Part shown: one piece after another, positions 1-8,087 of the stretch | Layout of the letters: each line of letters begins with the position of its first letter | Position numbering within the stretch: the first letter of the stretch is position 1 | From: Trabulsiella odontotermitis | GTDB taxonomy: Bacteria > Pseudomonadota > Gammaproteobacteria > Enterobacterales > Enterobacteriaceae | Reading direction: 5' to 3' | DNA length: 64,000 bases | Assembly (NCBI RefSeq): GCF_001297775.1 | Contig: NZ_LIFX01000013.1 | Coordinates: forward strand, 124,001 to 188,000 | Notes under the pieces: model-generated | Databases searched by the model: none | Told to the model about the DNA's origin: nothing | What the model saw: only the letters and a program-made list of their open reading frames with translations | Position numbers and translations under genes: made by a program

Positions 1-459
1 AAGCAGTGTCAGTGTGGCCACAGACGCCACGAAAGTCAGAGACTCACGATCTACTGCCAGAATCGAGCCGAACAGGAGATGCAGGAGATCCACGCTGGAG
101 CCGCGTAATGAGACAAGCGTAACGCCCAGCGCAAGCGAACCAAGGTAGAATCCGGCAAAGCTGGCGTCTTCTTTCAAAGGCGTTCGTCTGCTGACCCATC
201 CCGCCACCAGCGCGACCAGAATCCCTGCAATAAATCCGCCAGTTCCCATCGCCAGCAGCGACATGCCACTCAGAAGGTAACCAATGGCTACACCGGGTAA
301 AATGGCGTGCGATAGTGCATCGCCCATCAGGCTCATCCGCCGTAAAAACAGGAAAACGCCCAGTGTGGTGGTGCTTAACGACAGCGCCAGGCAGGCCACC
401 AGCGCCCGACGCATAAACCCATATTCGATAAACGGCTGGATGAGGAAGTGTAACGTCAT
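1..459 (-). CDS. Zinc/manganese-type ABC transporter permease (partial)
   Basis: Membrane subunit of an ABC-3 family metal importer (ZnuB/SitC type). The 153 visible N-terminal residues are strongly hydrophobic with several membrane spans and contain the family-typical segment around SLMGDALSHAILPG (about residues 44-57). The start ATG overlaps the stop of the ATPase gene as ATGA, so the two are translationally coupled. The gene runs off the left edge of the window; a periplasmic metal-binding protein gene would be expected beyond it. The Zur box upstream of the operon favours zinc as substrate over manganese, but that is inference. Confidence 0.85.
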   Translation of the reverse strand, partial: MTLHFLIQPFIEYGFMRRALVACLALSLSTTTLGVFLFLRRMSLMGDALSHAILPGVAIGYLLSGMSLLAMGTGGFIAGILVALVAGWVSRRTPLKEDASFAGFYLGSLALGVTLVSLRGSSVDLLHLLFGSILAVDRESLTFVASVATLTLL

Positions 460-1115
460 GCCACACACGCCTTTTTCGCCTGCATTTGCCACTCACAGCA
501 CGCACTTCCCAGACGCAGCACGGCAGGGAAATAGCGACTCACCCGCGGCGTATCGTGCAGAACGGCCAGAATCGTTTGCCCCCGTTGGTGCATTTCTCCG
601 ATCAATGACATCAGGACATGGCTGGTGTTTTCATCCACGCCCGTCAAGGGTTCATCCAGCATGACCAGGGGCGCCTGCTGTAGCCAGACCCGGGCAAAAA
701 GCATCCGCTGGAATTGCCCGCCCGATAGTGTCCCGACAGGGCTTCTGGCGAGATGAAGCATTCCGACGCGTTCGAGTGCGGCGGCAATTCGCAATCGCTC
801 ACTACGACCCATACTGCGAAAAAGCGAGACCGTCGGCCAAAGCCCCATATTCACCACATCCTGCACCACAATCGGGAAGTCGGACTCCAGAGAATTACGC
901 TGGGCAAGCCACCCGATGACCGGGCGCCCGTTGGGCCAGTGAACGCTACCCTTCACCGGAGGAAGAAAACCCGCCAGCGTTTTGAGTAATGTCGATTTAC
1001 CACAACCATTATCACCGACGATAGCCGTCATGCTTCCTTCTGCAATACTTCCGCTGATGGCAGGCGTTACGGGCGAGTAGTCATAACCCACTCTGAGTGC
1101 ATGGAGTTCAATCAT
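456..1115 (-). CDS. Zinc-type ABC transporter ATP-binding protein
   Basis: 219-residue ATPase that would power metal import on the cytoplasmic face. Walker A GDNGCGKST is at residues 34-42, the signature LSGGQ, Walker B with LVMLDEP and the H-loop histidine in AVLHD all follow in normal order. The start chosen (MIELHALR) overlaps the stop of an upstream 36-codon ORF as ATGA; an upstream in-frame start at 1148 would lie inside that ORF and lacks a ribosome site. It is not the canonical znuC next to znuB/znuA of core genomes, but a second system of the same family. Substrate zinc is inferred from the Zur box. Confidence 0.85.
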   Translation of the reverse strand: MIELHALRVGYDYSPVTPAISGSIAEGSMTAIVGDNGCGKSTLLKTLAGFLPPVKGSVHWPNGRPVIGWLAQRNSLESDFPIVVQDVVNMGLWPTVSLFRSMGRSERLRIAAALERVGMLHLARSPVGTLSGGQFQRMLFARVWLQQAPLVMLDEPLTGVDENTSHVLMSLIGEMHQRGQTILAVLHDTPRVSRYFPAVLRLGSACCEWQMQAKKACVA

Positions 1116-1222
1116 GGCAACGCAATCGCCCACAAAACGGCAAGCCATAAAATACTTAAAATGAGGATCCCCACGACAAGTCGCAGGAAAACGGAGAGTG
1201 AAAAGAATGTCGGAGAAAGCAT
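1112..1222 (-). CDS. 36-residue hydrophobic mini-protein leading the zinc ABC operon
   Basis: Short reading frame starting MLSPTFFSLSVF and ending WLAVLWAIALP, one predicted transmembrane helix filling most of its length. A GGAG ribosome site lies 5 nt before the ATG, and its stop overlaps the ATPase start (ATGA), as expected for a coupled first gene of an operon. It sits directly below a Zur box. I do not recognise the family. It may be a small accessory subunit of the transporter or only a translational coupler for the ATPase gene. Confidence 0.6.
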   Translation of the reverse strand: MLSPTFFSLSVFLRLVVGILILSILWLAVLWAIALP

Positions 1223-1238
1223 ACGAACTCCAAATGTA

Positions 1239-1257
1239 ATGTTATATTATAACAATG
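1239..1257 (-). promoter_or_regulatory. Zur operator
   Basis: The palindrome GTTATATTATAAC (1241-1253) with AAT/ATT-type flanks matches the enterobacterial Zur consensus (ATGTTATAnTATAACAT) almost completely. Read on the minus strand it contains TATAAT, a -10 element, about 20 nt before the 36-codon ORF, so Zur bound with zinc would block the promoter. Confidence 0.8.
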
Positions 1258-1351
1258 CTCCGGAGATGAACTGGATGTAAAGAAGGGTCAGCGCAGGGAT
1301 GTGTGACGGAATGTTACAAACCAAGCGGCGGCGGAACACGACTGGGTGGTA

Positions 1352-2272
1352 CTAGTCCGTTACCGCGGGAAGGTGGCGCAATGCTGACTCGCAGCGCGCC
1401 TTTACCGCTTCATGTAACAAGCGCACCGTGGCTGAAAGCTGCTTGCGGTGTGGGCAAATCAGATTGAGGGGAACGCTGTCACCTTCATATTGTGGCAGCA
1501 CGACGGTTAATCTCCCCGCCAGTACATCTTCACTGACATCCAGCCAGGATTTATAGGTGATCCCCTCGCCATTGAGCGCTAACCGATGAATCACTTCGGC
1601 ATCGTCGCTCATCATCGACCCTTTTACCGCGATGTGATGTTTATTGCCGTGGCGGGTAAAGGTCCAGTTGTTATAAACCCGGCCTCGCAGCACGAATGTC
1701 AGGGCGTTATGTTGCGCCAGGTCGCTGATGGTTTTCGGTTCGCCATAGCGCGCCAGATAATCCGGCGAGGCCACCACAACGCGGCGGTTTTCCGGCGCCA
1801 CCGGCAGCGAAATATAAGAGGCATCGTCGTTATTACCGTAGCGGAAGGCCAGGTCCACAGGATCTTTAAACACGTCCGTCACCTGATCGGAAAACAGGAT
1901 CTTCAGGTTCAGCGCCGGGTGATTGTGGCGAAATGCCTGAAACACGTCCAGCAGCATATTGCGCCCGAGGTCGGAAGGAACGGCAATTTGCAGGAGCCCA
2001 CGCACCTCGTCGCTCGACGGCTGGATCTGCTCAACGCCAGCTTCCAGCGTTTGTAATATCTGAACGGCGTAGGGCAGCCAGGTTTCGCCTTCGGGCGTCA
2101 GGCGCAGGCTGCGCGTGGAGCGGGCGAACAGGCGGATATTAAGGATTTTCTCCAGCCGCTTGATGGCGGTGCTGACCTGCGCAGGCTGCAGCCCGGCTTC
2201 GCGAGCGGTATCGGAAAAACTGTTTAAAGCAGCAGCCCTGACAAACAGAGTGAGATCTTCCAGCCTGAGCAT
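1352..2272 (-). CDS. LysR-family transcriptional regulator
   Basis: 306-residue LysR-type regulator: N-terminal winged helix-turn-helix (about residues 1-60, typical FSDTAREAGLQPAQVSTAIKRLE) followed by a substrate-binding effector domain. The start at 2272 (MLRLEDLTLF) is preceded by GGGAG at 5 nt; an upstream in-frame ATG at 2308 is less well placed. It is divergent from the oxidoreductase gene beginning at 2385, the classic arrangement for a LysR regulator and its target. Inducer unknown. Confidence 0.85.
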   Translation of the reverse strand: MLRLEDLTLFVRAAALNSFSDTAREAGLQPAQVSTAIKRLEKILNIRLFARSTRSLRLTPEGETWLPYAVQILQTLEAGVEQIQPSSDEVRGLLQIAVPSDLGRNMLLDVFQAFRHNHPALNLKILFSDQVTDVFKDPVDLAFRYGNNDDASYISLPVAPENRRVVVASPDYLARYGEPKTISDLAQHNALTFVLRGRVYNNWTFTRHGNKHHIAVKGSMMSDDAEVIHRLALNGEGITYKSWLDVSEDVLAGRLTVVLPQYEGDSVPLNLICPHRKQLSATVRLLHEAVKARCESALRHLPAVTD

Positions 2273-2384
2273 TTTTACTCCCCGAGGATAAGTGTTATTT
2301 CCTGACATCCGTTTTTCGCGTTTAGCGCACCTTGTACCATGATTTTACAGGTGAGATGAATCCATTAACGTATCCGGAGCCATT

Positions 2385-3392
2385 ATGAAAGCAATTGCTA
2401 TTACCCGTTCAGCCGAAGCCGGCAACAACATCACTGCGTTGCAGGACATCACGTTGCCAGAACCCACCGCCAGCGGTCACGATTTGCTGGTGGAGGTGAA
2501 AGCCATCTCCGTGAACCCGGTAGATACCAAAGTTCGTGGTGGTTTCACCGGCAGCGAGCCACGCGTTCTGGGCTGGGATGCCGCAGGCGTGGTGGTTGCC
2601 ACGGGCGAAGCGGTCACGCTGTTTAAACCGGGTGATGAGGTGTGGTACGCCGGTTCGCTGACCCGTCCGGGCAGCAACAGCGAATATCAACTGGTGGATG
2701 AGCGCATCGCCGCGCTGAAGCCGGTCTCGGTGGATAATGCGGCCGCCGCCGCGCTGCCGTTAACCTCTATTACGGCGTGGGAAATGCTCTTCGACCGCCT
2801 CGGCGTGCAGGAAAACGGCAGTGAGAATGACGTGCTGCTGATTGTTGGCGCGGCAGGCGGCGTCGGTTCCATACTGACGCAACTGGCACGCAAACTGACC
2901 AGAATTACCGTGATTGGCACGGCATCGCGCCCGGAAAGCCAGAAGTGGGTCAGCGAACTGGGCGCGCACCATGTTATCGATCACCGTAAGCCGATCACAG
3001 AGGAACTGGCGCGTATCGGCGTGAAACACGTGACCCACGTCGCCAGCCTGACGCATACCGACCAGCATTACGGGCAACTGATTGAAGCGCTGATCCCACA
3101 GGGCAAGCTGGCGCTCATCGACGATCCGAATACGCTGGACGCCCGTCCGTTGAAAGCGAAGAGTCTCTCTCTGCACTGGGAATTTATGTTCACCCGATCG
3201 ATGTTCGAAACCCGCGACATGATTGAGCAGCATCACCTGTTGAGTCGGGTGGCGAAGCTTATTGATGACGGGGTACTAAAGACCACGCTCGGCGAGCATT
3301 ACGGTACGATAAACGCTGCCAACCTGCGCCGCGCCCATGAATTACTGGAAACTCATCGCGCCGTCGGCAAGATTGTACTGGAAGGATTCTGA
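2385..3392 (+). CDS. Zinc-independent alcohol dehydrogenase/quinone reductase family protein
   Basis: 335-residue medium-chain dehydrogenase/reductase. N-terminal GroES-like fold (residues about 25-115), then a Rossmann NAD(P)H-binding domain with VGAAGGVGSILTQLA. The cysteine ligands of the catalytic and structural zinc sites are absent, which points to the quinone oxidoreductase-like branch. Probably controlled by the divergent LysR regulator 112 nt away. The substrate cannot be deduced; electrophile or quinone detoxification is common in the family. Confidence 0.8.
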   Translation: MKAIAITRSAEAGNNITALQDITLPEPTASGHDLLVEVKAISVNPVDTKVRGGFTGSEPRVLGWDAAGVVVATGEAVTLFKPGDEVWYAGSLTRPGSNSEYQLVDERIAALKPVSVDNAAAAALPLTSITAWEMLFDRLGVQENGSENDVLLIVGAAGGVGSILTQLARKLTRITVIGTASRPESQKWVSELGAHHVIDHRKPITEELARIGVKHVTHVASLTHTDQHYGQLIEALIPQGKLALIDDPNTLDARPLKAKSLSLHWEFMFTRSMFETRDMIEQHHLLSRVAKLIDDGVLKTTLGEHYGTINAANLRRAHELLETHRAVGKIVLEGF

Positions 3393-3397
3393 TGTTA

Positions 3398-3426
3398 ACC
3401 GCGTCCGGCGTTATCCCGGACGCGGT
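3398..3426. terminator. Strong hairpin between convergent genes
   Basis: An 11-bp perfect stem (ACCGCGTCCGG / CCGGACGCGGT) with a 7-nt loop lies in the 40-nt gap between the oxidoreductase stop and the convergent gene's stop. There is no T-run, so it is a hairpin barrier rather than a canonical intrinsic terminator. Confidence 0.5.
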
Positions 3427-3432
3427 GTGCAA

Positions 3433-4359
3433 TTAGCGGGCCTGTTCCTGCTTTTCCGCATCGCTCAGATAGCGCACTTTCCGGGTATAATCCTGCCCTT
3501 TGAAGAGCAATGGCACATCCGGGGATTGCAGATATTTCTGCCATTCGGAAAGCGGGAAGCCGCCATGAGCGCCAATCACTTCTTTCGGGATAACAGATGG
3601 CGTTCCGCCGATTTTTTTCGATACCGGCCAGTTCGTCCAGTCGCCAAGGTTTACGGTGATAAAATCCAGCAGATCCAGGGTGGCGGCGAGCGGCGGTTGG
3701 TCTGTTGGCGGTTGGTCGTCCGGGATCATCTCCCAGGTATCGTTAAACAGAGTAAGCCAGAGCGGGCACAGTCGCTGGAAGGTGGAATATGTCGCTGCAA
3801 GGAAGGCGCTGTTGACGTGATCTTCCAGTGAAGGTCGAATCGTTGAGGAATAATAGGCCGGGACGTTTTTATAGCGGTCATTGTCGAATTTCGCGCCCAT
3901 TCTGCCTTTTCTGAAACAGGAGTAAAGACGGCCTTCTTTGACCCGGTAAGCCGGGTCGCGCAATAAGTTGAGATCGGAGTCAATCATCAACACGCCGGTA
4001 GAGTCCGGTGAAGCCTGCAATGGCGCCTGAATCTTGAGCATTCTGCTTTTATAGATTTGCGCATATTTGTGGTCCGGATTCGGAATACTAACGTCTAAAC
4101 GGACAACCCGTGTCTTTGCGGGCAGGTCGCGAAACTTTTCGACAAGTTGATCCGTAACAATGACGATTTCTTTCGCTGTCGCGGCATTCAGTGAGGCGAA
4201 CTTTGCGCTCAGCAGTGCCTCTTCAATAAAATCTTCACCGACGGTAGGGATGATAATACTGCTGATGGGGGGGCCTTCATTCGGCGTGTCAGACGTCCAG
4301 TCAATGTTATGACGCGCTGTGATATGCCGGTATTGCTTACTTAGCTTTTTGAACAACAC
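3433..4359 (-). CDS. Possible GT-A-type glycosyltransferase (unknown function)
   Basis: 308-residue soluble protein with no signal peptide or membrane span. I do not recognise a named family. The segment SSIIIPTVGED near the N-terminus resembles the first strand of a nucleotide-sugar binding fold, and VLMIDSDLNLL (about residues 124-134) supplies a DxD metal/nucleotide-sugar motif, suggesting a GT-A glycosyltransferase. The reading frame opens with GTG at 4359, 10 nt after GGAG; a 9-codon out-of-frame ATG ORF overlaps this start. A neighbouring lipid A acyltransferase gene makes an envelope glycan target conceivable, but this is inference. Confidence 0.55.
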   Translation of the reverse strand: MLFKKLSKQYRHITARHNIDWTSDTPNEGPPISSIIIPTVGEDFIEEALLSAKFASLNAATAKEIVIVTDQLVEKFRDLPAKTRVVRLDVSIPNPDHKYAQIYKSRMLKIQAPLQASPDSTGVLMIDSDLNLLRDPAYRVKEGRLYSCFRKGRMGAKFDNDRYKNVPAYYSSTIRPSLEDHVNSAFLAATYSTFQRLCPLWLTLFNDTWEMIPDDQPPTDQPPLAATLDLLDFITVNLGDWTNWPVSKKIGGTPSVIPKEVIGAHGGFPLSEWQKYLQSPDVPLLFKGQDYTRKVRYLSDAEKQEQAR

Positions 4360-4917
4360 TCGTCATGACTCCTTAACTTTCATGCGGTTAAGCATGAGAT
4401 TCACTGTGATGATGCGCTCATTCTATCGCAAAGTGACGGGGTTTTCCCTCTTTGTGAGAAGGCATGTTTCCCCGACGCCCGTCTGGCGGGGCATGACCAT
4501 GCCAGCATGATGAATGACAGATATTTCACCACCCCTTTTTGTCCGGGCATAATATTCCAGGAAAAATCACATTTTAGTGACATGTATATTTCAGCAACAA
4601 AATGTTTTTTATTCTTCAGGGAATTTGAAAGCTCTGAAAAAATTTGTTTTAAGACACAACTTATTCATGCGTAATGTTTTCTGAAAATTACAATCGCGCT
4701 CTGTTATTTTCTCCTCAAAAGGTGCATGCTGTGCGCAGCGTAGCTACAGCCTCCGTTGCAGGTTTTTTTTGTGTGGTCACCTCCTTGTCATGGGGACGTT
4801 GGGATGATCAACTGGTTCACTGTCACTTGCGCTATACGTATCGCCTAAAAGACAGATGAGCGGACTCATTTTTTTCTTACGCGTTACCCAAATTATTGAC
4901 GCTCACGGTAAATTTTT
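4360..4917. other. AT-rich intergenic region upstream of the LpxP-like gene
   Basis: About 560 nt without a convincing gene, markedly richer in A and T than its surroundings. It holds a small inverted repeat (TCACATTTTAGTGA near 4567-4580) and a T8 stretch near 4761 after a GC-containing segment, compatible with a long regulated leader. A 61-codon frame at 4674-4859 lacks a ribosome site and protein-like composition. The promoter of the acyltransferase gene must lie here. Confidence 0.5.
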
Positions 4918-5832
4918 ATGTCCGCTGCATTTGATCGATCGCTACTCCATCCCCGTTACTGGTTCACCTGGTTTGGTCTTGGCATTCTCTGGCTTCTCGT
5001 CCAGCTTCCTTATCCGGTTCTCTCCTTCCTTGGCTCGGCTATGGGAACGGCATCTCGTCGCTTTCTGAAACGCCGGGCGCATATTGCTGACAGAAATATC
5101 GAGCTTTGCTTTCCGGAAATGAGCGCTGCGGTGCGGGCGCGTCTGCTGGAGCAGAACTTCCATTCGCTTGGCATGGGGCTGATTGAAACCGGGATGGCCT
5201 GGTTCTGGAGCGATGCCCGGGTGAAGAGATGGTTCGATGTTGAAGGATACGACAACCTGACCCGCGCGCTCAGCGCCGGGAACGGGGTGATGGTGGTTGG
5301 CATTCATTTTATGTCGCTGGAACTTGGTGGTCGTGTGATGGGGCTTTGCCGTCCGATGATGGCAACCTATCGCCAGCACAACAGCCCGTTAATGGAATGG
5401 GTGCAGACAAAAGGGCGCCTGCGTTCGAATAAGGCGATGATTGACCGGCGTAATCTGCGCGGCCTGGTGCAGGCGCTGAAATCCGGTGAAGCCGTCTGGT
5501 TTGCGCCGGATCAGGATTATGGCCGCAAAGGCAGCGTCTTCGCGCCGTTTTTCTCCGTGCCTGACGCCGCCACGACGAACGGTACGTTCGTGCTGTCGAG
5601 ACTGTCCGGCTCGGCGCTGCTGACCATCACCATGGTGCGCAAACCCGGCAAACAGGGCTACCGTCTCTATATCAGCAAAGCGATGGACGACTACCCGGTG
5701 GCCGATGAACTGGCTGCCGCGTGCTATATGAACAAAGTCATCGAACGGGAAATTTTGCGCGCGCCTGAACAATATTTGTGGGTGCATCGCCGCTTCAAAA
5801 CGCGTCCTGTGGGCGAAGCCTCATTGTATTAA
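4918..5832 (+). CDS. LpxP-like lipid A biosynthesis acyltransferase
   Basis: 304-residue inner-membrane acyltransferase of the LpxL/LpxM/LpxP family, which adds secondary acyl chains to Kdo2-lipid IVA. It opens with a membrane segment (WFTWFGLGILWLLVQLPYPVL) and carries the HX4E catalytic motif in HFMSLELGG. Segments such as ETGMAWFW, MMATYRQHN and GEAVWFAPDQDYGRKG, and the C-terminal QYLWVHRRFKTRP, are closest to E. coli LpxP (palmitoleoyltransferase of cold-grown cells) as I remember it. K-12 lpxP lies elsewhere on the chromosome, so this is likely an additional or relocated copy. Acyl specificity cannot be read from sequence alone. Confidence 0.85.
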   Translation: MSAAFDRSLLHPRYWFTWFGLGILWLLVQLPYPVLSFLGSAMGTASRRFLKRRAHIADRNIELCFPEMSAAVRARLLEQNFHSLGMGLIETGMAWFWSDARVKRWFDVEGYDNLTRALSAGNGVMVVGIHFMSLELGGRVMGLCRPMMATYRQHNSPLMEWVQTKGRLRSNKAMIDRRNLRGLVQALKSGEAVWFAPDQDYGRKGSVFAPFFSVPDAATTNGTFVLSRLSGSALLTITMVRKPGKQGYRLYISKAMDDYPVADELAAACYMNKVIEREILRAPEQYLWVHRRFKTRPVGEASLY

Positions 5833-5881
5833 GACGGCAACCAGCAACCTGCTTCTGTCGCAGAAGCAGGTGTGAGGGCGA

Positions 5882-6841
5882 CTATTTCGTCAGTGCTGAT
5901 ACTTGTTCAGCCAGACTGTCCAGTAACTGGAAACGGCGGCGATACTCCGCACGTTTTTTACTGGCAATACTTTCCAGTGGTTTACGCGCCATCTCACGCG
6001 GCAAACGCCAGCGCCAGCGATTATCTTTCACTCCGTCAACGGACGCCCAGAACTCGTCATAACTGGCGTGGAAATGGCGGCCTTTGCTCAGACGATAACG
6101 CAGCGCCCGGAACACATGCCCGTTGTCGCTGACGCCATACACCGCGGAAATCCCGCTATGGCTGGCAAACAGCCAGATAAACTCCATCAGCAGGCGTTTG
6201 GGGAAAATGCCGTGACAGGCGCGTGTGGCCTGTTTAATTACCTCGTGCGACACAGTGCGGCGCGGTCCCTGTAATCCGCCGATCACCAGTTGCCATTCAC
6301 CCTGATGATTCACTACGCTAAAGGTCACGCTGGCGAGCAGCGTGCGGCTGGCATCATGCAGCCAGAGGGTGGTTTCCCCTTCGCGTTCGGCCTTGCTGGC
6401 GCAGGAGGCGGAAAGTGTAAAGCGCGACGCATCCTTGCCTTCCAGTTCGACAAGCGACGTTTCATCGGCAGACATCAGCGCCTGCGCGAGCCGTGAACCG
6501 GTCAGCGTGTCGATAAATTCATAATGACTTACAACGGCATCGGCGCGCTGGCGGGCGTTCATGCCGAGCGTGAGATACTGACGATGCGGTTTGCTCGGCA
6601 GCGTCACCTGCGCGTTCAGCAACTGCCCGAAATTGGGTCGTTGCGACAGGCTGCTCAACATATGGTGTGTCGGTGTATAAAACAGCAGGGTACGCAGCAA
6701 AAATTTGAGCCGGTAATTTCTTTTTTTCCAGATGGGCGCTGGCGTCAGTTCGCCAGACACCAGTGCGGAAATCAGGCTGGTGCGATGCGTAAAATTATGT
6801 TCTGTGTGCAGGCTGTTATCAGTCACGGAAAAATACCTCAT
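5882..6841 (-). CDS. VirK/YbjX-family protein (DUF535)
   Basis: 319-residue protein of the DUF535 family, whose members VirK and YbjX in Salmonella and Shigella are linked to resistance to antimicrobial peptides and virulence. Family-like stretches include HYEFIDTLTGSRLAQAL, GGLQGPRR and a C-terminal domain ending around SYDEFWASVDG. No signal peptide. It is convergent with the LpxP-like gene, 50 nt apart. A -10 (TATAGT, 6897-6902 minus strand) with a PhoP-like box just upstream suggests PhoP/PhoQ control, as known for virK. Biochemical activity unknown. Confidence 0.75.
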   Translation of the reverse strand: MRYFSVTDNSLHTEHNFTHRTSLISALVSGELTPAPIWKKRNYRLKFLLRTLLFYTPTHHMLSSLSQRPNFGQLLNAQVTLPSKPHRQYLTLGMNARQRADAVVSHYEFIDTLTGSRLAQALMSADETSLVELEGKDASRFTLSASCASKAEREGETTLWLHDASRTLLASVTFSVVNHQGEWQLVIGGLQGPRRTVSHEVIKQATRACHGIFPKRLLMEFIWLFASHSGISAVYGVSDNGHVFRALRYRLSKGRHFHASYDEFWASVDGVKDNRWRWRLPREMARKPLESIASKKRAEYRRRFQLLDSLAEQVSALTK

Positions 6842-6911
6842 TATTACTCTGAGGTTATTTTACCGGCTGAGAACGACCGTATTAACGCTCATCCAGACTA
6901 TATTCCCGTTC

Positions 6912-6928
6912 TGTTTAGTGATGGTTGA
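6912..6928 (-). promoter_or_regulatory. Candidate PhoP box
   Basis: Plus-strand TGTTTA, 5 nt, GGTTGA: direct hexamers with the 11-bp period of the PhoP box, 11 of 12 positions fitting. It ends 9 nt from a TATAGT -10 (6897-6902) on the minus strand, serving the VirK-like gene with the box in reverse orientation. No well-spaced -10 follows it on the plus strand. Confidence 0.5.
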
Positions 6929-6999
6929 GGAAATTCCCCCTGAGTTGTTACTTATCGCCATTTTTCGTTTTTTCTATACTTTGTGCAGGAGGAAAAAAA

Positions 7000-7644
7000 A
7001 TGTATCAGCGAATTGCGGGTAAACAATGGCGGCATATCTGGCTGGTCGGTGATCTGCATGGCTGCTGGCAGCCGTTGATGGCGGAGCTTAAGGCGCGGAA
7101 ATTTAACCCTTATCAGGATTTACTGATATCGGTCGGGGATTTAATTGACCGCGGCGCGGCGAGTTATCAGTGTCTGGGATTATTAAATGAAACATGGTTT
7201 GCTGCGATCCGGGGAAACCATGAACAAATGGCGATGGATGCCGTGGATAACGGCGATATGTCGCTGTGGTATATGAACGGTGGCGCCTGGTTTTTAGATA
7301 GCGCACCGGCAATCCAGGCGGATATTAAGCGTCTCCTGCAGAAGTGCCATCAGCTTCCGTATATTATTGAAGTGGATTGCGAAAGCGGACTGAATATTGT
7401 CGCGCATGCTGATTATCCTTCCGCAGAGTATGCCTGGCAAAAAGCGGTGGATCCGCAGCAGGTGTTGTGGAATCGCCAGCGACTGAGCGATCATTTTGCC
7501 GGGCGTCATGTGCCGATTACCGGTGCCGATCACTTCTGGTTTGGCCATACGCCGCTGCAGGAGCGCTACGATGTGGGGAATCAGCATTACATTGACACGG
7601 GTGCGGTATTTGGCGGTGAGCTGACCATGGTGCAGTTGCAGTAA
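7000..7644 (+). CDS. pphA: Serine/threonine protein phosphatase PphA
   Basis: 214-residue metallophosphatase of the PPP/bacteriophage lambda type. The metal-binding motifs GDLHG (residues about 17-21), GDLIDRG and GNHE are all intact. In E. coli PphA signals protein misfolding via CpxAR and dephosphorylates protein substrates. The start ATG at 7000 follows AGGAGG at 8 nt; upstream in-frame ATGs lack a site. Length fits the E. coli protein (218). A -10-like TATACT lies at 6975. Confidence 0.9.
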   Translation: MYQRIAGKQWRHIWLVGDLHGCWQPLMAELKARKFNPYQDLLISVGDLIDRGAASYQCLGLLNETWFAAIRGNHEQMAMDAVDNGDMSLWYMNGGAWFLDSAPAIQADIKRLLQKCHQLPYIIEVDCESGLNIVAHADYPSAEYAWQKAVDPQQVLWNRQRLSDHFAGRHVPITGADHFWFGHTPLQERYDVGNQHYIDTGAVFGGELTMVQLQ

Positions 7645-7705
7645 TCAGACGTCACTGAACACACTGGCCGGGCGCCAGAAACACATCTTCAACCGGCAAA
7701 TAAAT

Positions 7706-7732
7706 AACCCGCCTCAGCGACGGGTTCTTTTT
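7706..7732 (+). terminator. Intrinsic terminator of pphA
   Basis: Stem AACCCG / CGGGTT with a 9-nt loop followed by CTTTTT, between pphA and the convergent yebV. Confidence 0.7.
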
Positions 7733-7735
7733 GAG

Positions 7736-7975
7736 TCAGGCAAGACGCATGACCCAGGCATCGGACTGTTCATCGTAATGTTTGCGGTAAAGGACGGAGT
7801 GTTCTCCATTCAGCAGGGCAGGCACACTGGTATCGGCATCCCAGGCATCAAGTTGCATGCATAAATCCGGGTCGGATTTGCAGGGAATACTTAACGTTCG
7901 CTCACCGTGCTCTTCGCCATGGAGTTCGGCATCATCAATCTCAAAGGCCCCGATACGTACGCTGGTTTTGCTCAT
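7736..7975 (-). CDS. yebV: YebV, small conserved protein of unknown function
   Basis: 79-residue soluble protein nearly identical in pattern to E. coli YebV (KTSVRIGAFEIDD at the N-terminus, LNGEHSVLYR near the C-terminus). The second of two adjacent ATG codons is chosen because it sits 6 nt from GGAG. No function is established. It lies between rsmF and pphA as in E. coli, but the small gene yebW found beside it there is absent. Confidence 0.85.
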   Translation of the reverse strand: MSKTSVRIGAFEIDDAELHGEEHGERTLSIPCKSDPDLCMQLDAWDADTSVPALLNGEHSVLYRKHYDEQSDAWVMRLA

Positions 7976-8087
7976 CATCTTCTCCTTGAAATGCGGTGCG
8001 TGGTACGACCAGTTTGATCGTCCCTGTTTCATCCTAGTCAACTGAGAGAAGATTACCAGTAAGAATTTGCTGCTTTTTTGCGCGTCG

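Noticed and set aside
4640-4670. PmrA-type box upstream of the LpxP-like gene (TTTAAG...CTTATT)
   Set aside because: Spacing is off by one and the second half is poor.
4674-4859. 61-codon frame upstream of the LpxP-like gene
   Set aside because: No ribosome-binding site, mixed composition, no recognisable motif; treated as leader sequence.
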